The notes under the pieces: model-generated | Database searches by the model: none | The model's input: only the letters and a program-made list of their open reading frames with translations | What the model was told of the DNA's origin: nothing | Source: a bacterium endosymbiont of Escarpia laminata | GTDB taxonomy: Bacteria > Pseudomonadota > Gammaproteobacteria > Chromatiales > Chromatiaceae | Assembly (NCBI GenBank): GCA_003660235.1 | Contig: QGON01000049.1 | Coordinates: forward strand, 1-64,000 | Reading direction: 5' to 3' | DNA length: 64,000 bases | Position numbers and translations under genes: made by a program | Part shown: one piece after another, positions 1 to 8,158 of the stretch | How the letters are laid out: each line of letters begins with the position of its first letter | Position numbering within the stretch: position 1 is the stretch's first letter

Positions 1-272
1 CTTCGAGGCTTCGGATACAGGGCTGTAATACCCATTAACCGCATCAGGCGCTGAACACGCTTACGGTTTACTGCATGGCCTTCATCCTGCAACCAGTCCC
101 TGATACGACGGCTACCATAGAATGGCCTTTTCAGATGCATCTCATCAATCCTGCGCATCAATGCCAGATCATCATCTGATACCGGTGCAGGCTGATAATA
201 AACCGTCGAACGATTCAGACTCAGTAACTGGCATTGACGGGTAAGCGGCAATCGATCTTCCTGATCGATCAT
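1..272 (-). CDS. IS3-family transposase OrfB, N-terminal part (cut by window edge)
   Basis: The ATG at 270-272 overlaps the orfA stop as ATGA, the usual arrangement for translational coupling or frameshifting in IS3 elements. The visible frame reads as the HTH-like N-terminal region of OrfB, with RQCQLLSLNRSTVYYQP and then RPFYGSRRIRDWL and VNRKRVQRLMRLMGI. These are hallmarks of the segment that precedes the integrase (rve) core. The DDE catalytic domain lies outside the window, so whether this copy is intact cannot be judged. Confidence 0.85.
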   Translation of the reverse strand, partial: MIDQEDRLPLTRQCQLLSLNRSTVYYQPAPVSDDDLALMRRIDEMHLKRPFYGSRRIRDWLQDEGHAVNRKRVQRLMRLMGITALYPKPR

Positions 273-574
273 TTCTTGCCGCTTGGACCGTGAATCCTTT
301 CCAGCCCGCGTTCTAAAAAATCTCGTTCCATTGTCAGTTGGCCAATCTTGGCATGCAGCTCTTTTACCTTTTCGTCAGTCTCTTCACTCTGTTGCTGCCC
401 ACGACCGAACAGCTGATCTGCATCGTTAAGCAATCGTTTGCGCCAATCCTGGATCTGATTTGGATGTACGTCAAACTGTTCTGCTAGCTCAGCCAATGTC
501 CGATCATTTTTAACGGCTGACAAGGCTACTTTTGCTTTGAAGGCCGATGAATGATTACGTCTTTTCCTTCTCAT
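269..574 (-). CDS. IS3-family transposase OrfA (HTH protein)
   Basis: This 101-residue basic protein has the HTH_Tnp_1 fold: SSAFKAKVALSAVKND, then LAELAEQFDVHPNQIQDWRK, followed by a C-terminal leucine-rich coiled coil (residues about 65-95) that in IS3 elements mediates OrfAB multimerisation. It binds the IS ends and is expressed alone or as an OrfAB fusion. The closely similar orfA remnant at 58486-58680 differs at only a few positions over the shared 55-60 residues. Confidence 0.9.
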   Translation of the reverse strand: MRRKRRNHSSAFKAKVALSAVKNDRTLAELAEQFDVHPNQIQDWRKRLLNDADQLFGRGQQQSEETDEKVKELHAKIGQLTMERDFLERGLERIHGPSGKK

Positions 575-655
575 CTTCTGCTTACTCCTCTTCAGTTAGA
601 ATAATCGCAGAAGACACTTATAATTTCAGCTATTGTGTCTGACTAATGGGGTCCA

Positions 656-1543
656 CTACTCTGCACTGATCAGTATCAATGTGAAATAAAATTTCACGAT
701 CGTAATAAGCAAGACTTTAAATTTGATTCTTGGTTGTACAAATCAAAAGAAGACGCTTTTTTTTCATACCAACCAGCTACATACCCTCCTGTTTACTATC
801 ATGGATCCCCAATTGACACCTGTGAAGAAGCTTCGTCAGAACCTGGTAATATTGGCTTCATTGATGGAACTACCTTCACTACACCCTTCAATCCAAGTGT
901 TCAGGTATTAGATTCAAGCAACCAAGCATCAATAATTATGTTCCATGAGTTTGGCCATACGCTGGGCATGTTCCATTGGTATCTACCAGTAGATGAATGG
1001 ATTGACTATTATGGAAATCCGAATCCATCTGGCGGTAGTCCGATATTTACTGTAGACAAATCACTCTATCCTGATCTTCCCGATGAGTACTATGGAGGAG
1101 GGACATGCAAAGATCCCTGGATAGGTGACCTTGACTTAAATGGGCCCATGGTCACCAATCATTTTGCAGATGTTAGTGGCACAAAGCCTAAAGGCATACC
1201 AGGCATACCAGTACACAATACCCAAGTGGTTTTCCCATCTGATATTAATCGTCCGTTTATGCAGAACTACGATCTAACATACCCACACACGAGCAAAACT
1301 ATCGTCATGTCCAATGTTAATGGGGACTATTATCACACCAATAATTGGTATGACGCTATATATCGGATGTTTGAAACAGAACTTCTTTACACAGATAGAT
1401 ACTATGTAATTGATCTGGACTCCAATATTGTTTCAACTTATGCAGGAACTGGTGAAGCAGGTGATATGGATGGTGATGTCACTGAGGCCAGATTTAATGC
1501 CCCTTCTGGCTTTTTTGTTGATACAGATGGTTCTCTATACTAA
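656..1543 (+). pseudogene. Fragment of a metzincin-type metalloprotease with NHL-repeat region, broken by IS elements at both ends
   Basis: The open frame runs out of the IS1-copy end at about 656 and is closed by a TAA made at the junction with the next IS (1541-1543). A TTG at 734 could start it, but coding-like residues continue upstream, so this is an internal fragment. HEFGHTLGMFH (near residue 70 from the TTG) matches the zinc-binding HExxHxxGxxH of metzincins. The last 35 residues (TYAGTGEAGDMDGDV, then FNAPSGFFVDTDGSLY) look like the first blade of an NHL beta-propeller. The parent was probably a large secreted multidomain protease. Base composition is more AT-rich than its surroundings, which suggests acquisition by transfer. 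Confidence 0.75.
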
Positions 1544-1579
1544 AGTGGACCCCTGAGTCAAGACAAAAAACCACTGAGT

Positions 1580-2590
1580 TTAAGTTGCACATTCGACTTC
1601 ACTAGCAGCTGGACGGCGCTGCCCCGGTTTTGTCTTTTCTTTGGTTTTTGTTGTTGCTTCTGATCTTTTCTCTGCGGTGGAGGAACCCCCCGTGGAGCGT
1701 AGCGGAACGGGGGGTTCCTCCACCGCGCCGCCGAATTTATCCACGATGACAGCCCCGCCACCTATCGCGGTTCGATACACGACGTTGGGCGTCTGTTGCC
1801 CCAGCGACTGGTGCGGACGCTCACCATTGTAGAAGGCGAAGTACTCGGCCAAGCCGACCATCAATTCACCCATCGAGCCATAGCCCTTCAGGTACACGTC
1901 CTCGTGCTTGACGCTACGCCAGAGCCGTTCGACGAAGATGTTGTCGAACGCTCGCCCCCGGCCATCCATGCTGATGGTAATGCCTTCACGCTTCAGCACG
2001 CCGGTGAACGTTTCGCTGGTGAACTGCGAGCCTTGATCGCTGTTGAACACTTCCGGCTTGCCGTGAGTGCGCAAGGCCTCCTCCAGACAATCAACACAGA
2101 ATGCCGCTTCCATGCTGTTGCTGATCCGCCAGCCGAGCACCCGGCGCGAGTACCAGTCAATGATCGCCACCAGGTAGGCGAAGCCATGTACCAACCGGAT
2201 GTAGGTGATGTCCGTGCTCCACACTTGGTTGGGCCTGATGACAGGAACTCCGCGCAGCAGGTAGGGATAGATCTTGTGCTCAGGGTGCGGGCGGCTGGTA
2301 TTAGGCCCCGGCGCCATGCCGGCCAACCCCATTTGCCGCATCAGCCGTTGTACCCGCTTGCGATTGATGTCGTGCCCTGCTTGGTTCAGAAATACCACCA
2401 TCCTGCGACTGCCATAGAAGGGCCGACGCGTGTATTGTTCATCGATCAGGCTGCACAGCTGCAGATCGGTTTCGTCCGCCTCCACAGGGCGGCTGTGTGT
2501 GTACACCGTCGAGCGCGTCACCCCGGATAACTCGCACTGGCGCACGATAGAAATCTCCTCGGCCGGCTCAATCCACGATTTCCGCGTCAT
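1580..2590 (-). CDS. IS3-family transposase OrfB (DDE integrase)
   Basis: This 336-residue transposase has an N-terminal HTH_21 region (RRPFYGSRRMVVFLNQAGHD) followed by an rve core. The DDE triad is visible: the D of WSTDITYI, the D of FNSDQGSQFTS and the E of FVERLWRSVKHEDVY. The usual end, RPHQSLGQQTPNVVY, is followed by about 60 extra residues rich in P, G, S, T and K. Part of that tail is encoded by a perfect 20-bp-arm hairpin (1674-1726). The start ATG overlaps the orfA stop by 4 bp (ATGA). The conserved core looks functional; the tail is an add-on of unknown effect. Confidence 0.92.
   Translation of the reverse strand: MTRKSWIEPAEEISIVRQCELSGVTRSTVYTHSRPVEADETDLQLCSLIDEQYTRRPFYGSRRMVVFLNQAGHDINRKRVQRLMRQMGLAGMAPGPNTSRPHPEHKIYPYLLRGVPVIRPNQVWSTDITYIRLVHGFAYLVAIIDWYSRRVLGWRISNSMEAAFCVDCLEEALRTHGKPEVFNSDQGSQFTSETFTGVLKREGITISMDGRGRAFDNIFVERLWRSVKHEDVYLKGYGSMGELMVGLAEYFAFYNGERPHQSLGQQTPNVVYRTAIGGGAVIVDKFGGAVEEPPVPLRSTGGSSTAEKRSEATTKTKEKTKPGQRRPAASEVECAT
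1674..1726. repeat. Perfect 20-bp-arm hairpin inside the transposase 3' coding region
   Basis: The arms at 1674-1693 and 1707-1726 are exact reverse complements (GCGGTGGAGGAACCCCCCGT and its complement) around a 13-nt loop. The hairpin sits in frame within the nonconserved C-terminal tail of OrfB, so the transposase reads through it. It could be a small inserted palindromic element or a structure that limits transcription entering the IS. Confidence 0.85.
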
Positions 2591-2886
2591 GGCAGGCTGA
2601 TCCCAGACTTTTTTTTCAGCCAGTCCAGTTCCATCTTGAGCTTGCCGATCTCGCTGTAGAGCCGCTCCGGCTCTTGGTGTTCAACCACCGGCTTCGGTCC
2701 ACGCTTGCCCTCAAACAGACTCTTGGCCTGCTCCTGGATCGCTTTCTTCCACTGCCCAACCTGGACCGGGTGTACTCCGTACTCCTGCCCAATCTCGTTG
2801 ATCGTCTTGACGCCCTTCAGCGCTTCAAGCCCCACCTTCGCCTTGAACTCCGGACTGTGGACTTTGCGTCTCTTCTTCTCACTCAT
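2587..2886 (-). CDS. IS3-family transposase OrfA
   Basis: This 99-residue HTH protein reads SPEFKAKVGLEALKGVK then INEIGQEYGVHPVQVGQWKK, followed by a coiled-coil tail (SEIGKLKMELDWLKKKSG). It overlaps orfB by 4 bp. It is clearly different from the orfA at 269-574, so two IS3 subgroups lie side by side here. It starts at the ATG at 2884-2886. Confidence 0.92.
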   Translation of the reverse strand: MSEKKRRKVHSPEFKAKVGLEALKGVKTINEIGQEYGVHPVQVGQWKKAIQEQAKSLFEGKRGPKPVVEHQEPERLYSEIGKLKMELDWLKKKSGISLP

Positions 2887-2944
2887 CTTGCTGCTCCTCT
2901 ATGCCGGATAGCAGCTTAAACTACTGTCTGGAATCTGGGGTCCA

Positions 2945-4397
2945 CTTTACTCTCCACCAGCAGCCGGTTGCCACGGGGGATCTCGATTGGTGGGTTTTGC
3001 CGGAGATAGTCCCAGGTCAGTTGCAGAGTTCGCAGATCGGCATAAACACTGCCCAGTCCAATACGCTTGGCGTTTCCAGTCGCCTCGCCATCGCTTTGCA
3101 GCCAATCCTTCAGGCTGCCATTTTCGGGAGTCAGCAGCAGACAACGAGCCTCTTTCATGCTGGCGGGGCGTTCTCGATCATGACGATGCAGGCGGCCGAT
3201 ACGTTGCAGTAGCACATCCATAGGGCAGAGGTCGGTAATGAGCAGGTCGGCGTCGATATCCAGGCTCTGCTCCAGGGTCTGCGTGCCAATAAGCAGCAGT
3301 GGACCGGAGTTGCTGCCCTTGCCCATACGCGTGCTGACGGCGGCATCCAGCACTTCCCGGTCTGCCGGGCTGTAACGGCCGTGGTGAGGGGTGATGATAT
3401 CCCGGCAGTGAAACAGGGTATCAGCTGGCACGGTATCCTCCACGGCCCGCTGCAATGCCAGGGTGCGACCCACGGTATTGAGCACCACCAGGATACGGGC
3501 TCCTTGTGCCAGTGCCCGCTGGATAGTTGGCAGCAGGGCACCCGGATCAGAGAGGTGGGGAACAGACTCAACCGTCACGGACTTCGTCCGAGTGCTTGCC
3601 ACCACGAGGGGCAAGTGCTCACCCGCGCCGTTGGTCAGGGCGGGATAAGGCATTTTGAGCGCATCATCAAGTTTAGACCCAGATTGCTTGGCTCCGGCGG
3701 CACCGAGAAAGGCATCCTGCGCCACTGCTCCCAGGGTGGCGGAGAGCAGCAAGGCATGGCTGCTGGCCAAGTGGTGCCGGAGCAGTTCGGTGAGCAGGTG
3801 GCGCATGTAGGGATCGGAGGCGTGGACCTCATCCACCACCAGCAGTTGCCGATCCAGACAGACGGAACGCAGGTGGGCATGTGGTGTCTGCAAGGCACTG
3901 AGCAGGGCTTGGTCGATGGTGCCGACGGCAATGGTGGCGGCGAGGAATCGTTTGGGGTGCTCGGCGGCCCAGCTGCGCTCCTGTCGCTGCTGCTTTGATT
4001 CATCGCTGCATCTTGAAGCCCGGTCGGGTAGCAGCTTTGTTTCTATTCCATCCACTCTGGCATAACCGGGTACGGCTAGCAGCACCATGGGGCGGGTAGC
4101 CCGGCCGGGAAAAGCCTTTTCTACATACGTCAATACACGCTGATAGAGTTCCCGTGCGGCTACCCGTGTCGGCAGGGCGAAGTAGAGGCCATCCACCTCA
4201 CCCGCAGCAAAGAGGCGGAAAAAACGGATCAGCGCCGCTTCGGTCTTGCCAGAGCCGGTCTCCGCTTCGGCAATGAGCAGGCGGTGGGCGGGATCATCCG
4301 TTGGCAGTCGGTCTAGGGCCTGCTGTAACGGGTGGGGCGGGAAGCCGAATAGGGGCTCAAATTGCCATGATTGTTTTTGCAGTGCCTGTTGGTTGGC
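2945..4397 (-). pseudogene. cas3: CRISPR-associated helicase Cas3, helicase half (no start, 3' end cut by IS)
   Basis: This is the superfamily 2 helicase part of a type I Cas3, which unwinds and degrades Cascade-bound DNA. The motifs seen in order are Walker A (AETGSGKTEA, near 4250), DEVHA (Walker B, near 3830), SATLG (motif III), GTQTLEQSLDIDADLLITD (motif V) and LLQRIGRLHRHDR (motif VI). It is in the same frame as the HD half, separated only by the TAG at 4398-4400. No ATG, GTG or TTG lies in frame between that stop and Walker A, so this half has no proper start that includes the ATP site. The 3' end is lost: the last residues before the stop come from the inverted repeat of the IS at 1546-2944. 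No Cascade genes, cas1/cas2 or repeat array are visible in the window. Confidence 0.88.
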
Positions 4398-5321
4398 CTA
4401 GACATCCAGTCCCACAGCTTTGAGTATCCGGATGGCGGCATCAGGGGCTAGTTGCAGTCGGTCGGCCTTACCGTTGTCTATAGGAAAGAAAGCGTCGTGA
4501 GAACCCAGCCAGTCGGCCAGCATCAGTAGCCCGGCGAAGCGGTGCTGTAGCTGCGGCGGATTCGGGATGGGCGGAACATCCTCAGCAAAGGCGGCGGGAA
4601 ATGCTCTGTGGGCCAACTCCATGAGTTTGGCAAGGGCATGGAAAGGGTCACGCTGACCATCGCTGACCCACCACTGTTTTTTTGCCCGGTAGTAATTCTG
4701 TGCTGCTGTACCCAACCCATTTTCATAGATGGGTCGCCCATGATGAGAAAGGATGGCGAAGAGATAGGCTTTCAGTGTCTCTTGCTCTGTGAACCAGCTC
4801 ATCAATTCGCCCCAATCCAGTGATTGGGCAAGCTGGTTGGCCAAGTGCTCCACATTGAGCAATGGCGCTGTCTCAAAAACGTGCCCGGCCCGCGGCGCCT
4901 TGGGATCAAAAGGTTTGTTCTGAAACCCAAGATTGGCTTTGCCAAAGTCATGCAGCAGGGCCAGAACAGCCAGGCGGTCAAGCTGGGCCGGGGTCAAAGT
5001 GCTGTTGGCCGCCACCATCAGGCAGCGCTGAATGGTGGGTAAAGCTACCAGGTGACGAAACACCACGGCCACATCCAGGCAGTGGTCTATCAGAGGAAGA
5101 AAAGCTATTGGAGCTTGGTCATCACTGATTCTGAGTTTGCCCCAGAATACGTCTGGGGGGAGTTGGTTGGCACTGATCCCTGTCATGAGAACTTCTTGTT
5201 CCTGTCTATCCTTTACCTTGATTGTGCTCGCTAAGGGTGGCATTGAGAAAGATCCGCCCCACTTGTCCACTACAGCACTGGCACTTCGGAAAGTTATCCA
5301 TCTGTTTGTCGTCCTGCTCAT
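4398..5321 (-). pseudogene. cas3: CRISPR-associated Cas3, HD nuclease half (ends at an in-frame amber stop)
   Basis: This is the N-terminal HD nuclease domain of Cas3. Metal-ligand motifs are visible: the H of LIDHCLDVAVVF, the HD of LALLHDFGKANLGFQ and the paired His of ILSHHGRP. It ends at TAG (4398-4400) in the sequence GLDV-stop-ANQQALQ, most simply a CAG to TAG change, after which the frame continues into the helicase half. The frame opens at 5321, but the first about 45 codons do not look like Cas3. The ATG at 5184-5186 (MTGISANQLPPDV) is a better start. With both the amber stop and the IS truncation, the gene is very likely dead. The subtype cannot be assigned. Confidence 0.85.
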
Positions 5322-5375
5322 CCATGTGTGAATGACCTTACTCCAGTCATGCCTTTTGTGTCAGCATAAACCGAT

Positions 5376-5777
5376 TCATGTGCTCAAAAAAACACTAAAC
5401 CGTATCCGCCGCCAGGGGTTGTCATCCTCCAGTAGCCGCACGATGCGCCCTTCCAGTTGTTCGCCCCGGTCCATCATCTGGGCGAGGGTGCGGTTCTCAC
5501 TGCGTGGGATGTATCCCAGGTGTTCGTTCTTGAACCAGACGGCGATTGCGTTGCGGTCGTATCGGTTGGCGGGCTCGCGGCGCAGTTTCAGGGTCTCTCC
5601 GATCTGAAGAAACTGCCAGATGCCTGGGGCGCGGTGGTATTGGTAACCGGCCAGGGGGGATTCTTGCAGTAGCACCCGGCGTTTCGGTTCCAGAAGTTGG
5701 GTGTTGGCATTGAGTCGTCCACTCAGCCCGATGCCCAGGCTGCCAAACAGGGTGTGCAGGAAGGTTCGGCGTTGCAT
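5376..5777 (-). CDS. HIRAN-domain protein with Tat-like signal peptide
   Basis: This is a 133-residue protein. Residues 1-24 (MQRRTFLHTLFGSLGIGLSG) have two arginines, a hydrophobic stretch and a likely cleavage site at LNA, resembling a twin-arginine signal. Residues about 40-130 match a HIRAN domain: AGYQYHRAP, then LKLRREPANRYDRNAIAVW and HLGYIPRSENRTLAQMMDRG. HIRAN domains are best known in DNA-repair helicases such as HLTF, where they bind 3' DNA ends, but stand-alone exported forms occur in proteobacteria and their role is unknown. It lies just upstream of the broken cas3 on the same strand, and nothing shows a functional link. Export by the tatABC system encoded at 17.5-19.2 kb is an inference. 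Confidence 0.8.
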   Translation of the reverse strand: MQRRTFLHTLFGSLGIGLSGRLNANTQLLEPKRRVLLQESPLAGYQYHRAPGIWQFLQIGETLKLRREPANRYDRNAIAVWFKNEHLGYIPRSENRTLAQMMDRGEQLEGRIVRLLEDDNPWRRIRFSVFLST

Positions 5778-5918
5778 GATCTGTTGCTCCTTTTGTTAGA
5801 GGCTAGGGTCACCATAACAAGGGGGGTGGCTCAAACCGTGAGTCCGCGACTAAGAATTTTCCCGCTTTTAGCGTAGATTGGGTGCTAGGTTAAATGGTGC
5901 GTACGTAAGGTTGGTGAA

Positions 5919-5948
5919 GAGGTCGGAGTCAAAATTGACTCCGACCTC
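5919..5948. repeat. Perfect 14-bp-arm inverted repeat upstream of the next gene
   Basis: GAGGTCGGAGTCAA (5919-5932), two A residues, then its exact complement (5935-5948). It sits 23 bases before the GTG start at 5972 and directly precedes the AGGAATTAGGAG ribosome-binding region. It could be an operator, an attenuator-type RNA hairpin or a mobile palindromic repeat. Confidence 0.75.
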
Positions 5949-5971
5949 TAAGGAATTAGGAGAGGGGTAAG

Positions 5972-6373
5972 GTGCTGGAATATATCTTTTTCGATGAGCG
6001 CCCCTGGCGGCGTTTTATTGAGTTTTTGCAGGATCAGGAGATGGTGCCGGAGACCTCAAAAGACGATGAGGGCTGGTTGGTGATGTTGCCGGAGGATATC
6101 GACGACGATCTCAATGACCGGGTCGAGGCCTTCTACGACAAGATGCTGGACTTCAACGAGATTTTGGTTGCGGAAGCCGAGGGAGAGGGTCACGTGCATG
6201 CGGCTGGGGTCAATATCACCCTGAAGGATGGCCGTACCGTGCAGGCGGCTATCGATCCGAAGATCATGCGGCGTCTGCTGGAGGTTGTGACGGCGGAAGA
6301 GTTGGGGGATCTGGTCAACGCTATCGCGGATGCGGTGGAAAACCCTGACCAGCCTTCGATCTGTCAGCGTTGA
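5972..6373 (+). CDS. Conserved hypothetical protein, acidic
   Basis: This 133-residue acidic protein has no signal peptide or membrane segment. The GTG start at 5972 is preceded by a strong purine-rich ribosome-binding region (AGGAATTAGGAGAGGGG). It begins MLEYIFFDERPWRRFIEFLQ, contains a central negatively charged part (LPEDIDDDLNDRVEAFYDKM) and ends in a helical segment. I do not recognise a catalytic motif. Its last 10 bases overlap the convergent gene at 6364-6597. Probably a cytoplasmic protein of unknown function. Confidence 0.75.
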   Translation: MLEYIFFDERPWRRFIEFLQDQEMVPETSKDDEGWLVMLPEDIDDDLNDRVEAFYDKMLDFNEILVAEAEGEGHVHAAGVNITLKDGRTVQAAIDPKIMRRLLEVVTAEELGDLVNAIADAVENPDQPSICQR

Positions 6374-6597
6374 TTCGCTTCCTGCCGCGCCTGTTTCAGC
6401 TTTTCTTCGGAGCGCTGCATGGATGCCTCCAGCTTTGAGGCAGCGAGGCGGGCCGCCTTCTTTTGTTCTACCAGTTCGATGTACTGTTTGGGGGTCATGG
6501 TAACGTCCTGCTCCGGCGGGGCGTCGGAGGTTTTAAGTACGTAGTAGACGCCGCCGATGAGGACGATGAGTACCGCGAAAAAGGCGGTTCTGTTCAT
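6364..6597 (-). CDS. Small membrane-anchored coiled-coil protein
   Basis: This 77-residue protein has one N-terminal transmembrane segment (residues 4-21, TAFFAVLIVLIGGVYYVL). A linker follows, then a highly charged helix (residues about 38-77, VEQKKAARLAASKLEASMQR) predicted to form a coiled coil, probably on the periplasmic side. It lies 44 bases downstream of the HAD phosphatase gene on the same strand and may be co-transcribed with it. I do not recognise a family. Confidence 0.65.
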   Translation of the reverse strand: MNRTAFFAVLIVLIGGVYYVLKTSDAPPEQDVTMTPKQYIELVEQKKAARLAASKLEASMQRSEEKLKQARQEANQR

Positions 6598-6641
6598 GGT
6601 TTTTGGTCTGGTCCTTGGATTGAATACGCTTCAAGTATGGC

Positions 6642-7304
6642 TTATTTTTCGCCATGCAGCCTGAGAATGGGCCAACCCTTTTCCCCTGCGTGGCGGACCA
6701 GTGCCTCATCCGGGTCGACTGCCACGGGATGGTCGACCCGTTCCAGCAGGGGGATGTCGTTGTGGGAGTCGCTGTAGAACCAGCTGCCCCGCAGGTCCAT
6801 GCCCTTTTTTGCAAGCCATTGGTTGAGCCGGTTAACCTTGCCGGACTGGAAACAAGGTTCTCCTGTCACCTCTCCGGTATAGTGACCGTTGATTATCTCA
6901 GGCTCGGTGGCGATCAGGTTTTTCACGCCAAACCGTTCGGCGATGGGTGCGGTGACGAAGGCGTTGGTGGCGGTGATGATCATCAGCTCATCCCCTGCAT
7001 CCCGATGTTTTTGCAGTAGTTGCCGGGCGCTTGAGCTGATGATCGGGTCGATTTTGTCGGTCAGGAAGGTTGCCCGCCATTTCAGCAACTGATCAGGTTC
7101 ATGGTCACGTAACGGTCGCAGAGAAAAACGCAGGAACTCAAGGATATCGAGCCGGCCCTCTTTGTACTCCTGGTAGAAACGCTCGTTCTCACGTTCGTAG
7201 AATTCGCCATCCACAACCCCGTTCTCCACCAGCCAGGTCCCCCAGAGGTAGTCTGAGTCCCCGGCCAGCAATGTATTATCGAGGTCGAAGAGGGCAAGAG
7301 CCAT
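6642..7304 (-). CDS. HAD-superfamily IB phosphatase (candidate histidinol-phosphatase)
   Basis: This is a 220-residue Mg-dependent HAD phosphatase of the SerB-like IB subfamily. Motif I is FDLDNTLL (nucleophile Asp, residues 6-13), motif II is the Thr of MIITATN, motif III the Lys of SGKVNRL and motif [13 protein letters not shown]. The gene is divergent from rppH and close to ptsP, the order found in Pseudomonas (PA0335-nudH-ptsP). The Pseudomonas enzyme at that position has been reported to be a histidinol-phosphate phosphatase. HisB in this window lacks a phosphatase domain, so this gene is a good candidate for that step of histidine synthesis. The substrate is inferred, not shown; phosphoserine or another phosphate ester remains possible. 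Confidence 0.85.
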   Translation of the reverse strand: MALALFDLDNTLLAGDSDYLWGTWLVENGVVDGEFYERENERFYQEYKEGRLDILEFLRFSLRPLRDHEPDQLLKWRATFLTDKIDPIISSSARQLLQKHRDAGDELMIITATNAFVTAPIAERFGVKNLIATEPEIINGHYTGEVTGEPCFQSGKVNRLNQWLAKKGMDLRGSWFYSDSHNDIPLLERVDHPVAVDPDEALVRHAGEKGWPILRLHGEK

Positions 7305-7474
7305 GGGTTAAATCCTGTGAGTTACGGAGATCTTCCCGCGAAGAGTCCCAAAAAGAGCCAAGGTACCGGATTTTTCTTTATAAGCAAAGTCTTATGTTGC
7401 CTGGTTTGCTTGCCGATAAACTGGGTTTATGGAAAAATCACAGTACCCTGCTAAACTGGATAAGAGTTGAGCCT

Positions 7475-7999
7475 TTGATCGATTCTGATGGTTTTCGACC
7501 CAATGTCGGCATCATTCTCTGCAACAACCATCGACAGTTGTTCTGGGGACGCCGTGTGGGTCAGAATGCCTGGCAGTTTCCTCAGGGCGGAATTAATAGC
7601 GATGAGACGCCTGAACAGGCGATGTACCGGGAGCTGGAAGAGGAGGTCGGCCTGAAGCCACACCAGGTCGAGATCATGGGCTCAACACGGGACTGGTTGC
7701 GTTATCGTCTTCCGGCGCGTTATATCCGTAAGAACTGCCAACCCCTCTGCATTGGGCAGAAGCAGGTCTGGTTCCTGTTGAAGACAAAATGTCCAGAGGA
7801 TTCGTTCTGTTTCGACAGTACCGACACACCGGAATTTGATGAGTGGCGTTGGGTGAAATACTGGCTGCCGGTGCGGGAAGTGATCTATTTCAAACGCAGT
7901 GTTTATGCCCGTGCTCTGGAGGAGTTGGCGCCGCTGCTCTATCCTGAAGGTATACCGGCGCGTTCGCATTCGAACTATTTGCGGCAAAACAGGCGCTGA
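7475..7999 (+). CDS. rppH: RNA 5'-pyrophosphohydrolase RppH
   Basis: This Nudix hydrolase removes pyrophosphate from 5'-triphosphate RNA and so starts 5'-dependent mRNA decay. The TTG at 7475 fits the family N-terminus ([13 protein letters not shown]) and has AAGAG eight bases upstream; an open frame further upstream only shadows the HAD gene. The protein has 174 residues. The Nudix box is at about residues 38-60 (G-x5-E-x7-RELEEEVGL), preceded by AWQFPQGGI. The usual RppH features [17 protein letters not shown] and [10 protein letters not shown] follow. It is followed at 159 bases by ptsP, an arrangement conserved in many gammaproteobacteria. Confidence 0.95.
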   Translation: MIDSDGFRPNVGIILCNNHRQLFWGRRVGQNAWQFPQGGINSDETPEQAMYRELEEEVGLKPHQVEIMGSTRDWLRYRLPARYIRKNCQPLCIGQKQVWFLLKTKCPEDSFCFDSTDTPEFDEWRWVKYWLPVREVIYFKRSVYARALEELAPLLYPEGIPARSHSNYLRQNRR

Positions 8000-8096
8000 A
8001 AGGCGTGTTCATGAGCCTCTGAGCCATTAGGAGGTTTCCAGGGAAACGTGGGCAGGAACGGCGCTCCACCGCGATTTACCTATCGACGGAGTCATC

Positions 8097-8112
8097 GCGG
8101 CAAGGGTGCCGC
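8097..8112. repeat. REP-like hairpin between rppH and ptsP
   Basis: GCGGCA, the tetraloop AGGG and TGCCGC form a perfect 6-bp stem, followed by CTTCTACA. The unit resembles short palindromic intergenic repeats common in proteobacterial genomes. No T-run follows, so it is not a typical terminator and rppH-ptsP cotranscription is possible. Confidence 0.5.
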
Positions 8113-8158
8113 TTCTACAATTTTATTCCTGTTTGTTTGACCTGGTCTCAGAGGGCTA

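Larger units (their letters stand above)
1..655 (-). mobile_element. IS3-family insertion sequence, partial (copy 1)
   Basis: This is one end of an IS3-type element that continues off the left edge. It contains orfA and the 5' part of orfB on the minus strand. The terminal sequence is GGGGTCCA (648-655), the complement of the TGGACCCC end seen on the second IS at 1546. A remnant of the same IS type, with a closely similar orfA and the same upstream sequence, lies at 58486-58761. The frame of the neighbouring metalloprotease fragment runs straight out of the IS end, so this copy broke that gene. Confidence 0.85.
1546..2944 (-). mobile_element. Complete IS3-family insertion sequence (copy 2, different subtype)
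   Basis: This 1.4-kb element is bounded by TGGACCCC (1546-1553) and GGGGTCCA (2937-2944). The inverted repeats extend inward about 20 bp with mismatches, and flanking TAAAG/CTTTA bases also match. It encodes overlapping orfA and orfB on the minus strand. No obvious 3-4 bp target duplication is seen, and the flanks are two unrelated broken genes. This fits a deletion or IS-IS recombination rather than a simple insertion. Both orfs appear full length, so the element may still be active. Confidence 0.9.

Noticed and set aside
7070-7474. Long open frame upstream of rppH that would add 135 residues
   Set aside because: It lies antisense to the HAD gene and the RppH family start (MIDSDGF) fits the TTG at 7475 with a ribosome-binding site.
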